Origin: Malachius bipustulatus
Taxonomy: Eukaryota > Arthropoda > Insecta > Coleoptera > Melyridae
Length of the DNA stretch: 64,000 nt
NCBI GenBank assembly: GCA_910589415.1
Contig: OU342632.1
Coordinates: 12,403,507 to 12,467,506 of the forward strand
Direction of reading: 5' to 3'
Part shown: in pieces, positions 45,236 through 55,900 of the stretch
Layout: each line of letters opens with the position of its first letter
Position numbering within the stretch: the stretch's first letter is position 1
Notes under the pieces: model-generated
Seen by the model: only the letters and a program-made list of their open reading frames with translations
Databases searched by the model: none
What the model was told of the DNA's origin: nothing
Program-made: the position numbers and the translations under genes

Positions 45236-45600
45236 GTGTCCTCATTTGAAAGGTCGCTTCATTCTGCGTATACAAAAATGATATTGTTTTCAAATTTGCA
45301 AAAAAATTAATAAAAAAAAATAAATAAAAAAAACGTTGGAATAAATTTGTATTTAAGATTAGTAGGTAGAAACATATTATGTTACTAAAGACTTTCAAGG
45401 CAGTCACTTGGACATCTATACACTATTTTGTTTTTTACAACGTCAAGGATTGAAAGGCATTACTTACTTTTCAAGTTTGTAGGGTGTTATAGCTAATTTC
45501 CTAAACCGAATTATTTTAATTTATTTTTATTGTAAATTTTTGCAATATACATATTTGAAAACAATATCATTTTTGTATGGAGAATGAAGCAACCTTTCAA
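45236..45600. repeat. Imperfect inverted repeat (GAAAGGT..GCTTCATTCT arms)
   Basis: The left arm TTTGAAAGGTCGCTTCATTC..AAAATGATATTGTTTTCAAA (45247-45300) is mirrored at about 45540-45602. The outer ends do not match, so this is probably a truncated foldback MITE. An A-rich/T-rich stretch lies between. Confidence 0.6.
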
Positions 45601-45631
45601 AATAAATAATGTATCATGTAAATACGTATAC

Positions 45632-45972
45632 CTCGCCGATAATAAAAGGTCTATCAGAAACAAAGTGATCGTAATGAAAAAATTGTTTTGATTTAATTTT
45701 AGATACTTTACAATGTTTTTGACCCTAGAACACTGTTCAAAAATATACATTATCTTTTGGCAATGGTGAGATGCAATAAAAACTCTACTGAAAATAATAG
45801 AAAAGTTTACTAAATCGGTCAACGATACATCAGACGTACCTATATATGTTATATTTAAGGTCATTTGAATCATTATTTTTGGTTCATCAAAAAATCTTGT
45901 AGGTACCTTATCTGGTACATTATCTGTCATTGATTGTTTGTTTATTTGTTTCTTAAAGACCGGCAACCGCAA
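45632..45972 (-). CDS. Unidentified membrane-protein-like reading frame, possible chemoreceptor exon
   Basis: An unusually long minus-strand open frame (153 codons to 45511) for this AT-rich region. After a polar start comes DLVNFSIIFSRVFIA (hydrophobic), HHCQKIMYIFEQCSRVKNIV (polar loop) and NNFFITITLFLIDLLLSARY (hydrophobic). This helix-loop-helix with a QKxxxxFEQ-type loop is reminiscent of insect gustatory receptors, but no diagnostic motif is seen. A plausible donor GAG|GTATAC falls at 45632/45631, just before repeat DNA begins. A plausible acceptor, TTTTCTATTATTTTCAG, ends at 45788. Exon limits could thus be 45632-45787. It may be chance or a decayed relic. Confidence 0.2.
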
Positions 45973-45974
45973 TC

Positions 45975-48284
45975 ATTATTATCATTGCGGTGTATCTAAG
46001 AACGTGGTACGTGGTCGTTCTACTTTGGTATAGGTTTTTGGCTTCGATAACTATCATATTTAACCAAAGACAAAATTGTGAAAGTATATGTATATCTAAT
46101 TATAACTAGCTTAAATCGACGAACACAAAAAATGCAATCGATGCCAAGAATGGGATTTTATATACCCTATACGGTGGCAACGAATTAGTCCAATGAGCTA
46201 ACCGCTGATCCATCGATCGATCCAAAGCATAGCTAGAATATTATCTCCATTTTGGGTTAATGCCAAGACCAAAAATAATAAACTATTCAAACAAAGCAAA
46301 ATTATGTTACTTAATTCAGCATCATAAAACCTCTTACCACACCTCGATATCCAGCATTATTACCTTATTAAAAGAAATCTTTTCTCGTGTCTACTTTATG
46401 ATGATCTTCCATTATCGACCATAATGGTTAGGCGACATGAATCCTAAATGCCACCCTTCTGTTCTGTCATTATCATAATATTCTAGTTTCGAGGTAAAGA
46501 AATTTAATATCCACCTTCTCGAAGAGAGGTCGGGTTATTATTACGAAGTATCCTGATGTGATGCCTAGATTAGATCTTGAGTGGGACCGTTGCTGACAGG
46601 ATAGGCAAGGTACATCATTAGATTCGCCTATAGGTAGAGGTTGGTTCCTTGACGCTTTCGGTTCCCACAATCCACGGCAGTCAATTGCTTGGGATCACAG
46701 CCAAGAAGATACAAGTTGTGGTAACCGATAACTTCAGACAGGCCAGGATTCAGGGCGTGTTATTAAAGTACTGATTGAGATTACATAAGGTCATTAAAAA
46801 AGATTAGTGTTAGCTATAAAAATCAGGCCGTTTCTTAATATGACGCTAGGAATAGTTAATCTTATTGCCGTCAAACTGATAGTCTTTTATTATATGATTT
46901 ACTCCTTTTTATGCTTAAATTTATCAAAATCCCATTTAAATGTCGCAAGATTGATTTGTAGCCGAATACCTAACGGCTGCCTAAATGCTACAGTTTTATC
47001 CTCCATAAATTTTAATATCCTTCGGAGCTGTAAATGCCAAAAATAATTAAATTTTTCGACTTCTAATTATACCGGATCTATTATATGTTTTACCGATCGA
47101 TTAAAGCGAAAATTAAATTGTCAAATAGTGGTGAAGTGGACCATATTGTTAGACTACATTAGGAAAATTAAATCTATGCAAAATTTTATTATTCCTACCG
47201 CACTGGTTTGATCTTATCAGACTACGAATTTATCAGACTACGAATGCTATTACATATGAAATGTCAAAACAATTTTTAAAATTTTTGAGATTTTTTGCTT
47301 TAAAATAAGTCAAATATCTGCGAAAACATTCCTTGAACAAGTTACCTTACATGTCCCCCAATATTTATTTGTTTTTTTAAGCTTTTCTTAGCGTTTATTT
47401 GAATCTGACATTAGTATGGCTTGTCAATAAAAAATATTGGCCATAAAGTTCTTACAGAATATTTGTTAACGTCTCTATGCTCTCTAAAATTCTTCAATAT
47501 CCTTTGTAAGGTTTGCTTTAGAAAAAAATACACTTGTGATATGATTTCCTCCTTCTAAAGTAACCTGGCCTTTGTTTACGTAAATAAAGAAAGCTCATCG
47601 TTCTGAGCAACCGATCAGGAAATTCGACTGCCATTTCATTCCCCACAAGGCAAATCTCAATCACAGATCGGTTATTGTATTTCATTATAAGTATGGGGGT
47701 GGCGACGATTCCGATCCTCCCCTCGACTACGCACCGGAGGCCCTTTATGGCTCTTCGCCGCTGATGCAATATCAGAACATCACACCCGCCTGCTGCGTCA
47801 TCAACTCGACGTGAACTGAGCGTAAAATCCACCAGGATAAAGGATGATCTTTCAAAATTAGAAATTTAATTAGAAGTGAATTATTAGGATTTATCGAACT
47901 GTAAGTCTGTCGAATTACTTACAGTACTAAAGAAATCACGCTTTCAGTGACTAATGAAGATGAAATATGTGTTTGATACTTTGATAGGGTGTACAGGCTG
48001 GGTTTTTGAAAACGAAACTGGCCTAATAATTTGAAAACTGAAGATGTATGCGAAAAACGCCGAAACAGGTCATTAGGTATGTTATCGAGGGGGACATATT
48101 TTGGTAACAAATTTAACCATTCAAATTCATCCACTAAACAGGAGTAGCTACCTACCCCTTTGCTTATCATCCTAGGAAACAGATATTGAGTGATACATAA
48201 TTTTTTGAAAGCTACTTGAATTCTCTTTACAACAAAGATGTCTCACTTTTTGTATTTCAGGGCATTCAGCCTGAATGTTACAGG
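45975..48284. other. Mostly unique DNA; holds one candidate exon
   Basis: No repeat hallmark across about 2.3 kb. 46490-46760 and 47590-47850 are less AT-rich than the surroundings. The 104-codon minus-strand frame at 47518-47832 overlaps the plus-strand candidate exon described separately. At most one of the two can be real. Confidence 0.4.
47692..47811 (+). CDS. Candidate coding exon, unidentified
   Basis: After a possible acceptor (TTATTGTATTTCATTATAAG ending 47691) the frame reads YGGGDDSDPPLDYAPEALYG then SSPLMQYQNITPACCVINST and meets TGA at 47812. Third codon positions are mostly G or C, in sharp contrast to the AT-rich surroundings, and Pro, Tyr, Asp and Gly are frequent, as in real protein. 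Two NxT/NxS sequons are present. A weak donor CGAC|GTGAAC overlaps the stop, so the exon could be internal or terminal. I do not recognise the protein, and no partner exon was found. Confidence 0.25.
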
Positions 48285-48292
48285 GCGAACGA

Positions 48293-49643
48293 CAGCGCCG
48301 GATTACCCACAAGGCTACCTAGGCTGTAGCCTAGGGGCGCAAAGCTTGGTGGGGCGCCGGAGGCGCCCTTAAAACTTGTAAATGCATGTGTAAATGCATA
48401 AATACTTAGGTACTAAAAATAATGAAATATACTTTTCCGAGTTAGGATAATATAATACCTACCTACTGCCCGCACGCAGGCGACAAGTTCATAGGGGCGG
48501 CGGGCGGGAGAAAAAAACATCTTAATTCATAACAATAACAAAAATTATCAAAATATCATGATAAAATTAATTACTGGGAGGGTAGTATAGCCAAGGAGGC
48601 GGGGGGCGCGTGCAGGATCCTGGGCAACTTTTCACAATATTACATAATCAGGGCCTTTCTAACCACAGAATTAATAGGGCTGTAGGCAATGGGCGCAAGC
48701 CTTTTGGTGACGGATGTTTTTATTGAAGTAGGTATAATATTTTTTGTGATTATTTATTAGTCATTTAGTTATTATAGCTTTCACATCTCAGTACCTACAT
48801 GTTTAACTAAGTAGTGGGAAATTGCGTAACTTTTAACATTGAAAATAATTTCGCTTGCTGATGCGCATTTTCTTTGGAGCCGGACATACATAACTAGTGT
48901 TAAATTAGCTATCCTTTACGCATTTCATCTGAGAAAAGGGCACATTACTTTCAGTGGCCCATAGGCCCCAAATATCTTAGAACGGCTCTGGCCTGTACAG
49001 ACTACCCGTTGAACGCCGAACCTGATTCATGTTCTTCTATAATAAAATTAGGTACCTAGAGTTCTATACTATTTTCCTTTTCTTGAAAAATTCGTGATAC
49101 ATATGATGCATGTCTTGGTTCTTGAATTGACGATATCGAACAACGAAGGCTTTGGCCATATTAAAACCAGATGGTGGCTCTAACCCAACTTCTATTCAAC
49201 TCTATATATTATCCGGCGGACCTTTCCAATGCTTGAATGCGAAAATGTATAGCTAACAGTATAAATGTAGTTATTCCTTATAGTGTGATTAACATTTTCG
49301 CACTTGTTTTTTCAAAAATTTTCTCGGGGGGGAACCCCCGAACCCCCCTCATTCCTGGGGGATACTCCGTACCCCCCAGACCCCCCGGTTGGACTCTATA
49401 ATGCTAGCATATCTTTGACACAATTCACTCACAAAAAGCGCAGCAGAATTTACCTAATGAAATACCTACACATTTCTTTCTATTAATGTCTAATTTTACA
49501 TACAAGGAATTGCTCTTTGCCATTCCTTAGATAGAGATTTTTCCATAAGAGGGGAGACAGGGCGACAATTACTAAAATTCAACTAAAAAGGGGCGCTGTT
49601 ATTTAATTAGCCTAGGGCGCTGCAAACCTCTAATCCGGCGCTG
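48293..49643. mobile_element. 1.35-kb hAT-like non-autonomous element, perfect 8-bp duplication
   Basis: GCGAACGA stands at 48285-48292 and 49644-49651. The ends are CAGCGCCGGATTA and its complement, and subterminal CTAGG(G)GCGC words appear at both ends (TAGCCTAGGGGCGC; GCCTAGGGCGCTGC). Tips starting CAG plus an 8-bp duplication indicate hAT. No transposase was recognised. 49320-49395 contains runs of five to eight G or C on both strands. The 60-codon open frame there is compositional. Confidence 0.9.
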
Positions 49644-49914
49644 GCGAACGATATAAAAGACATTAATAATTGCTTCCTTTTTTTCGGAAATAAGCAAACA
49701 GATTTCTTTTAATACAACGTCACACTTCATTAATTACTATGATAGTGCCATTTTATTATTTTATTAAAAATTAATCTCTGCGCACATTTCCGAATAAAAT
49801 CCCGTAACTAATATTTTCGAAAAACCCAAAAAGTGATATATAGTATCTAAATAACACCACAAAAAAACATGATTAAGATAATAAACAAAAACCTAATCCA
49901 TCAATACGTTAACG

Positions 49915-50500
49915 AAAACAAAGACTTTTATCTACCCAACAGAAAAACAGAATTAACCAACAGAAAATATCACTCAATGACAGAAGTAGGAAGCCATCTA
50001 CAAGAAAACCAGGCTGGCAGATCCGACTTGAAAGAAAAATAGACAATAACAGAAAGAAAATAGGAAGGTTAACTCATACCTTAACGGAAAGAGAAGCAAA
50101 GTACTAATGAAACACATCGGATACACAAATACCATTAACCGCAAACACATTAGAAACACAAAGACAACAGCTCGCGGTTTACTCAGATTACTAGATTAAA
50201 ACAACAGGCCAGATATCACTCTCATAGACAAAACATAACAAATAACATACATCATAGGTTTTGCATGCCGTTCCATTAGAGTTAAACATAGACATAAATC
50301 GAGAGAATATGAAAACAAAAAGCAGTTCATATCACACACTTCATAATCTCTGTTACAGTCATCACACCATACACCTTTCTACAATACCTCATACAGTTGA
50401 AACTACCACACAACATCAATACAGAAAGCCACACACCATACTCCACACCTGTAACATCACACGAAACTTTTTGAACCAAAGATAATGGTCTGGACTTGGT
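49915..50500 (+). pseudogene. Non-LTR retrotransposon relic (C-terminal restriction-like endonuclease region)
   Basis: Two plus-strand pieces are recognisable. RKPGWQIRLERKIDNNRKKI with GRLTHTLTEREAK (50004-50105) resembles the KPWWxxRLExKIxxLRxxI segment before reverse transcriptase in some non-LTR ORFs. RPDITLIDKT.QITYIIGFA (about 50208-50268) resembles the KPDITLIDKxxxxxYLIDVAVP segment at the C-terminus, where a PD..D-type endonuclease core sits. A frame change to VPLELNIDINRENMKTK follows. The reverse transcriptase between them is deleted, and stops and frameshifts are present. Confidence 0.6.
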
Positions 50501-50509
50501 CAAACCCGT

Positions 50510-51300
50510 CCATCAGAAGATTACCAGCAGAAAGACTGAGACAGACAAGATGATAATATTAATAATAATAATTATTGTTGAACTTATTACACTTACTTGC
50601 CTCTGGATAAGTCTTCTCAGAACATCATCGTTGCTTCATCCATGAAATCAGAAATAATCTTGCCAGAAACGTTTATTCCAGATAATCAAAACCACCATTC
50701 AGATCGCTCTATTTAAGTATTCTGCAACTGTACGCTTAATATGATCAAAGCCAATAATCATATCGTGTGATAGGACTGATAGGTCTGACTTGGACGCACT
50801 TGAACGCGTGATGTGGCGTGGTTCGACAAATTAATCCAGAATGGAAACGCGGATAGAACTAAGGCGAGAAATTCATGAAATAGATTTTATTTTTGCTTTT
50901 ATCGTTCCCGTTTCAATAATCTGTTATTTTAATCCAATAATCGAAAGGGTTTCAAAATATATATTTGCAATTATTTATACAGATTATTAGAGGTTTCAAA
51001 AATTCAAGGACACTAAAGTCTTGCAAGTTATAATAATAAGTTAGCTTGAAAGGCAAATTATGAAATTACTAATATTCTGAAATTACTGTTCTTTAAGTCA
51101 GCTGTGTCCATTCTTATATTATCAATTTCTTATCATCTACATCAATGCGCGGAATCTGAAACTCGTGCGATACAAAAATATAAACTGGAAGGCAGATCGG
51201 TAAGAGATTGATGGTCTAACATCATCGTAGGGCCTATATAGGATCAACACAAGGTCCTATAGAGGTTTCTGAATAAGGTAATCATCATGCCTTCAGAAAT
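50510..51300. other. Unique AT-rich DNA
   Basis: Nothing recognised. Runs of TAATAATAAT lie near 50555-50575. Confidence 0.45.
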
Positions 51301-51301
51301 T

Positions 51302-51766
51302 TCATGCCTTCAGAAAGAAATTTTGATTTGCCTGGCCATGACACAAAACGCGACGTGAGTGACAAAGTGCACAAAGGTGCTGTAAAATTCCTCGATCAAG
51401 GGTTTGATTTCCTAAGGCATTAAATTTTGTTCGTAAATAAATAAAATGTTTATGTTTGTTGAGGTTTTTTAATTGTGGTACAGTGAGTCGCGAATATAAA
51501 TCACATTCGGTGTTCGTTTTACAGCATCTCCCATTTTTTCTTGTCAATTTTGGTGATAAATCCTCAACTTCTTGTCGGATGTTCTGTGTTAGGTCGTCAA
51601 AGTCTGTGGCTAATTCTTGAATACCAGTCACTGCAAAAACCCAAAAAAAATGTATTCTGATACTGTCTAATCCGATACCAAAATGGGGATCTATATGCTC
51701 TTCTCCTTAGTCAGTTTTGGCAGCAGTTGAGATGAAGCTATTTCTCATGGTTTCGTAGCGCTCACC
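51302..51766 (-). CDS. Unidentified minus-strand reading frame, possible exon pair or gene relic
   Basis: A 109-codon open stretch (51302-51631) reads TGIQELATDFDDLTQNIRQE, VEDLSPKLTRKNGRCCKTN, QTLDRGILQHLCALCHSRR and so on. It has several Cys (CC, C, CALC, C) and a mixed composition unlike random AT-rich DNA. It is preceded by a strong acceptor-like TTTTTTTTGGGTTTTTGCAG (AG at 51631-51632). About 135 bp upstream a donor-like CTGCG|GTGAGC (51767/51766) follows codons for WCRQHCFCDC, and the phases would join. Reading straight through instead gives the same frame with a single TAA. No family was recognised. No expression evidence is available. Confidence 0.25.
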
Positions 51767-51959
51767 GCAGTCACAGAAACAGTGTTGCCTACACCATCTT
51801 TGAAAATTTATGCGTCAATTTCCTATAAACTTCGCACCAAAAATAGTGACTTACTTTGAGAAGATTTAATATAGCCCCATATTCATCACCGTGTATGATG
51901 AGTTTCAATGAAAAATCATACTCATCGCTGCGAGGGTTAGGAAGACCAGGTTATAAATT

Positions 51960-54110
51960 ACCTGCGATTGGTGGTATGATCGGTCAGTATTCAACGTAAT
52001 CGTACAGGGGAATTATTTGTCTATGTATTATAAGGACCCAGTACTCGCACGGTATAGATTTGAAATGCAACAATGTATGGGGTGTCCTATTAAAAAAAAA
52101 AAAAAACAAAGACGGCATCTTATTAAATGTGCCGGAATCTTGGTAATATGTAATTTTGACTCGTTATTTTTTATGTTGCCTAGGTTCCAAATTTCAGATT
52201 CCTGATCAACTAGAAGTTGAACTCTTTCTAATGGGCGCTTTAAGAGTGATTTTTTTTTAAATATTAGGTACATTAATTAGACGAGTTGAATTTTACTTTA
52301 TGGCAACCTTTCATTGAAAAATTCCGTTCTTATTCCGTTCTTGGAAATCGTAATATTTATTTTTATATCAATCAACGTGATAATCATCTTACCGGAAAAG
52401 AACCACACGATCATACCACAACTGGCAAAGTATGGGCCATTCACAAAATCACTTTAGCATAGACAAAGAACTACAATTGCTATTACACGAATCTAAAGTG
52501 AATTTTAGCAGTCAAAATAACGAGGGTATTTTCATATTTGGGATGATTTGACAGAACAGAAGCTTTTCTAGAACTTTAATAAAACAATACATACATAACC
52601 TACTATACAGTTCAAAAAACGCAAACAAGACTCTGATTACCTAGTCGCTTTGAGTATACGTATTTACTCATTTATTTATATAATGAAACGTTAAATATAT
52701 TATCATGAGCTGAATAATAATAAAAGATACAGTACCTACCTACTTAACAGTAAAACTTGAAACACAAAACTCGACTCTAAGAAACAGTTAATTATCTGAA
52801 ATAAGTATATCAACACTGCTGGTAAGTTATCCTAAAATGTGGGCAATATAGCGTCTCCACGTCTCTTATTTGATTATTTGATGAAGAAAAATATCTACCG
52901 TGACCGGAAGTCAGTCACATAACTAATTAAACATCTGAAACATTGGAGAATTCGGAAGAAGACGTGTTCGGGGCGTTCGAAGCGCGTGGCTGTCTGTATT
53001 GATTGATACCTTACTCCGCGACTTGCGAATTCTAAAGTTTAAGAAGATCAGGCAGATCAATAATAGTTGAATATTAGCACCATTCGACCTACCCAAGAAG
53101 TTTGAGTTACTTTAAATACCAATGAATGAATAAATTTTATCTTAAGTTTTATTCTTAGATAATTTAGTCCGAATCATGAGAGACCAGAGAAACGAAAATC
53201 CATTATATGTAGAAGGATTTTGAATTCCAAAGAGAATGATAAATTACATTATTTCAAGGTGACTTTAGCATTTAACGGTGTCCATTAAGGTCGAAGTGAA
53301 TTAACGTCAACCTATTTTATTATAATATTAATAATTACAAGCTCGACAACTCCATAATAATTTCAGTTTTGTTCAAATAATGCATTAGGTTCGCCTGTGC
53401 AGGGTTCTAAGATTAAAAATAAATTACGCAGCGTCGCCAAAATGATATCTATAGTTTTGTCTGAAGTTTGCATTAAAAATGCACATTAAGTAACATCATT
53501 TTTCTATTATACGATATAACCATCATTATACCATCATGAGCTACGTCAAGTAATTTCATCCCTATATTTACTTGGAGGATCAAATTTTGCATGTAAGTTA
53601 TTGTACAAAGAAATTCAAAGACGTAAAGTAGGTATATATGTACGTACATCAATAATGATTATATCACAAGACGATAATAATAATAATTATTATGATGTGC
53701 GTTTAAAAAATGTCACGAATAAATAAATGCATTGAAATTCGAAGCGAAAAAAATGTAACAATAGGTAATTATCAAACAGGATAATTAAAGGATGCATAAT
53801 TTCACGGTAGATCTCCAGCTGACTTGTAGACTAAGATAATAGGTTACCATGGCATGAACACGTACTAGCGCCCTGTCGTTTTATTGCAAGGCATGTGCCG
53901 GCAGCTTCCATTCAAAATTGATTTACAGCGAAATTAGATGCGGCTGAATGCTATTCGCTAATTGTCTTTTATCCTTTTGGTTTCTTTTTCTTTCCAGCGG
54001 CCTCATAAAATTTCTGATTGACTGGATGGGTCTCGCTTTGGAACTACGTATTTTCATTAAAATAATTCTCAATTTAGGAGAATAGGAGTAAAAGTTGTGC
54101 TTTGTAGATG
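51960..54110. other. Unique DNA; possible conserved block 53780-54060
   Basis: No gene was recognised. A-tract at 52091-52104, TACC run at 52733-52743. 53780-54060 has higher sequence complexity (TCTCCAGCTGACTTGTAGAC, GCATGTGCCGGCAGCTTCC) and no repeat hallmark. Confidence 0.4.
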
Positions 54111-54429
54111 TGGAGTATTATAAACAAATTGGTATACAGAGTATATCAAAATGTACCTGGTATACCAGTCTCTTCGGAATTGGTCTCTGTGGACCAAACG
54201 ATGGATTAAAAAAAATTATTTTGCAGATTCAAGTAGGTACAGGATTAGGTACATTGGCCATAATATAAAATTATTTTGGACTACACAGAGTGTACCATAT
54301 GAGATTGGCATAGAAAAGTTGTATTTTTTAAAACGAAATGCTCGTAGGTATGTTATTGCATTTTTGATCGTATGAGAAGAAAAAATAAAATTGTTTTTAT
54401 CAGTTGGTGTTTAAATTGAGAAGTTTGTG

Positions 54430-55750
54430 AATTACCTATAAACAAGTGAAAATTGCAGTTTTCAAAGTCCAAAGCCCTGTATCCTGTACAACGAAAACGA
54501 CTCAAGAAAGAGAAAAACGGCTTACATGTCCCTTTTTTAATTTTTTATGTACTATCCCCTATGATTTAGATAAAATATTTATACAGGGTGATAAAAAATC
54601 TGAAAAAATCTGAGATTTCTCAACTCGCTAAATAAAAAAAAGATAATACCTACAAATGTTTCTGTACCAATGAATAGAATATAAAATGTTAAAAGTTTAT
54701 AACTCTCGATATTATTTGTCAGCTATTTAGAGTTTAGACCATTATGAAGCTTTCTCAATATCATTATAAAGATATCTTTACAGAACACTACGCTTGTAGG
54801 ATCATAAGACATACAGAAAAGACATAAAATATAAGACATAGCATAAGACAAACTTATAATAAAAGAAAATTTTTACATTAACTTTACGTTAATAATAATA
54901 ATAAAATAATAACATTGAAGAGCAAAGATAGCCTATAGCAATCACAAGATAAAAATGTAATTCTTGGATACGCAATCTTGGATTAAACCGCTTCGAACGA
55001 CTCAGAGCAACAATATAATCAGGCTACTGAAGAAGAAGGAAAACTAGTTTCCTGCTACACATGGGGACACACGTTAAAAAGTTTTAGGAGTCGAAACATG
55101 ACGATGATAAAGAAAGTTATTTCGAAAGTTATAAAATAATTTTTAGGAAGCATTTGCAGATGGCAATAGATTTAATTTTGCAAAATTCAAATAAATGGAG
55201 CAGTTCTCAAGTTCCGTGGAGTACATTCCGAAAAATAATTGTTGCTAAGAGTTGTAATTACCCAAATTTTCAAAATGATTTGAACGAGACAGGACAGATT
55301 GGTTGTTGGAATTATCTTGGTGGGAATTAAATAAGGGATGAAAGCCTTCAGAAAACTTTCCAATACATGAAAGTTCGACGCTATAAAAAGCTATGGATTG
55401 AATAGCCGAAAGAATTAGAAGCGAAAACCTTGAGTTAAGCGACCGAGGAGAGAAAAAGTAGACAAGGTAATGAAACACAATAAATGCAGCGAATGGAACA
55501 ATAAACAATCGAAATGGAAAAATAAGCAAAACTATTCAAGAATAAAAATGCTCAAGATTTTGAATCAAAATTTCCACCTACCCATCCCATCCACGGGATT
55601 TTTCATCACCCTACTTAAAATTTAAACAAAATAGATAGGGACGTGTATGCCGTTTTCCGATATCATTAGCCGTTATCCAGTATAAGGTTTTGAAATGTGA
55701 AAATTGTGATTTTCACTTGTTTATAACTTATAAACCACTCAACTTAAATT
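54430..55750. mobile_element. Palindromic repeat family P, copy split by ~1 kb
   Basis: The left half 54440-54612 (AAGTGAAAATTGCAGTTTTC, TACAACGAAAACGACTCAAG, CGGCTTACATGTCCC, TACAGGGTGATAAAAAATCT) and the right half 55598-55745 (TTTTTCATCACCC, GGGACGTGTATGCCGTTTTC, GTGATTTTCACTTGTTTAT) together make one family P palindrome. The intervening 54613-55597 is AT-rich DNA with no recognised termini. It may be an insertion, or the halves may be two truncated copies. Confidence 0.55.
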
Positions 55751-55818
55751 GTTGAAACCACCAATGGTGAAAACCACCTCTATTCGATTATCTCAGACAA
55801 TTTAAAAACATAATAATA

Positions 55819-55900
55819 TACAGGGTGTTTACGTTAAAATAACGAAGCGGGTGTCAACTTGCGCGCGGTATTGAGGAAGTGCGGCCATCTTTAAATGTCA
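55819..55900. repeat. Single TACAGGGTGTTTACGTTAAA terminus
   Basis: A typical mariner-MITE end with no mirror partner nearby, so a solo or truncated end. Confidence 0.5.

Noticed and set aside
49304..49486. Proline-rich 60-codon frame (TPEPPSFLGDTPYPPDPP)
   Set aside because: It lies in the G/C-run block of a hAT-like element and is explained by C-rich composition.
50815..50840. GTGGTTCGACAAATTAATCC, similar to a tRNA B box
   Set aside because: No matching A box or cloverleaf around it.
51700..51945. Resemblance of minus-strand codons (DEYDFSLKLIIHGD and GERYETM) to the start and switch region of Rab GTPases
   Set aside because: The phosphate-binding GxGKS/T is absent, the spacing is shorter than in Rab proteins and the pieces lie in different frames. 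Chance is a sufficient explanation without a profile search.
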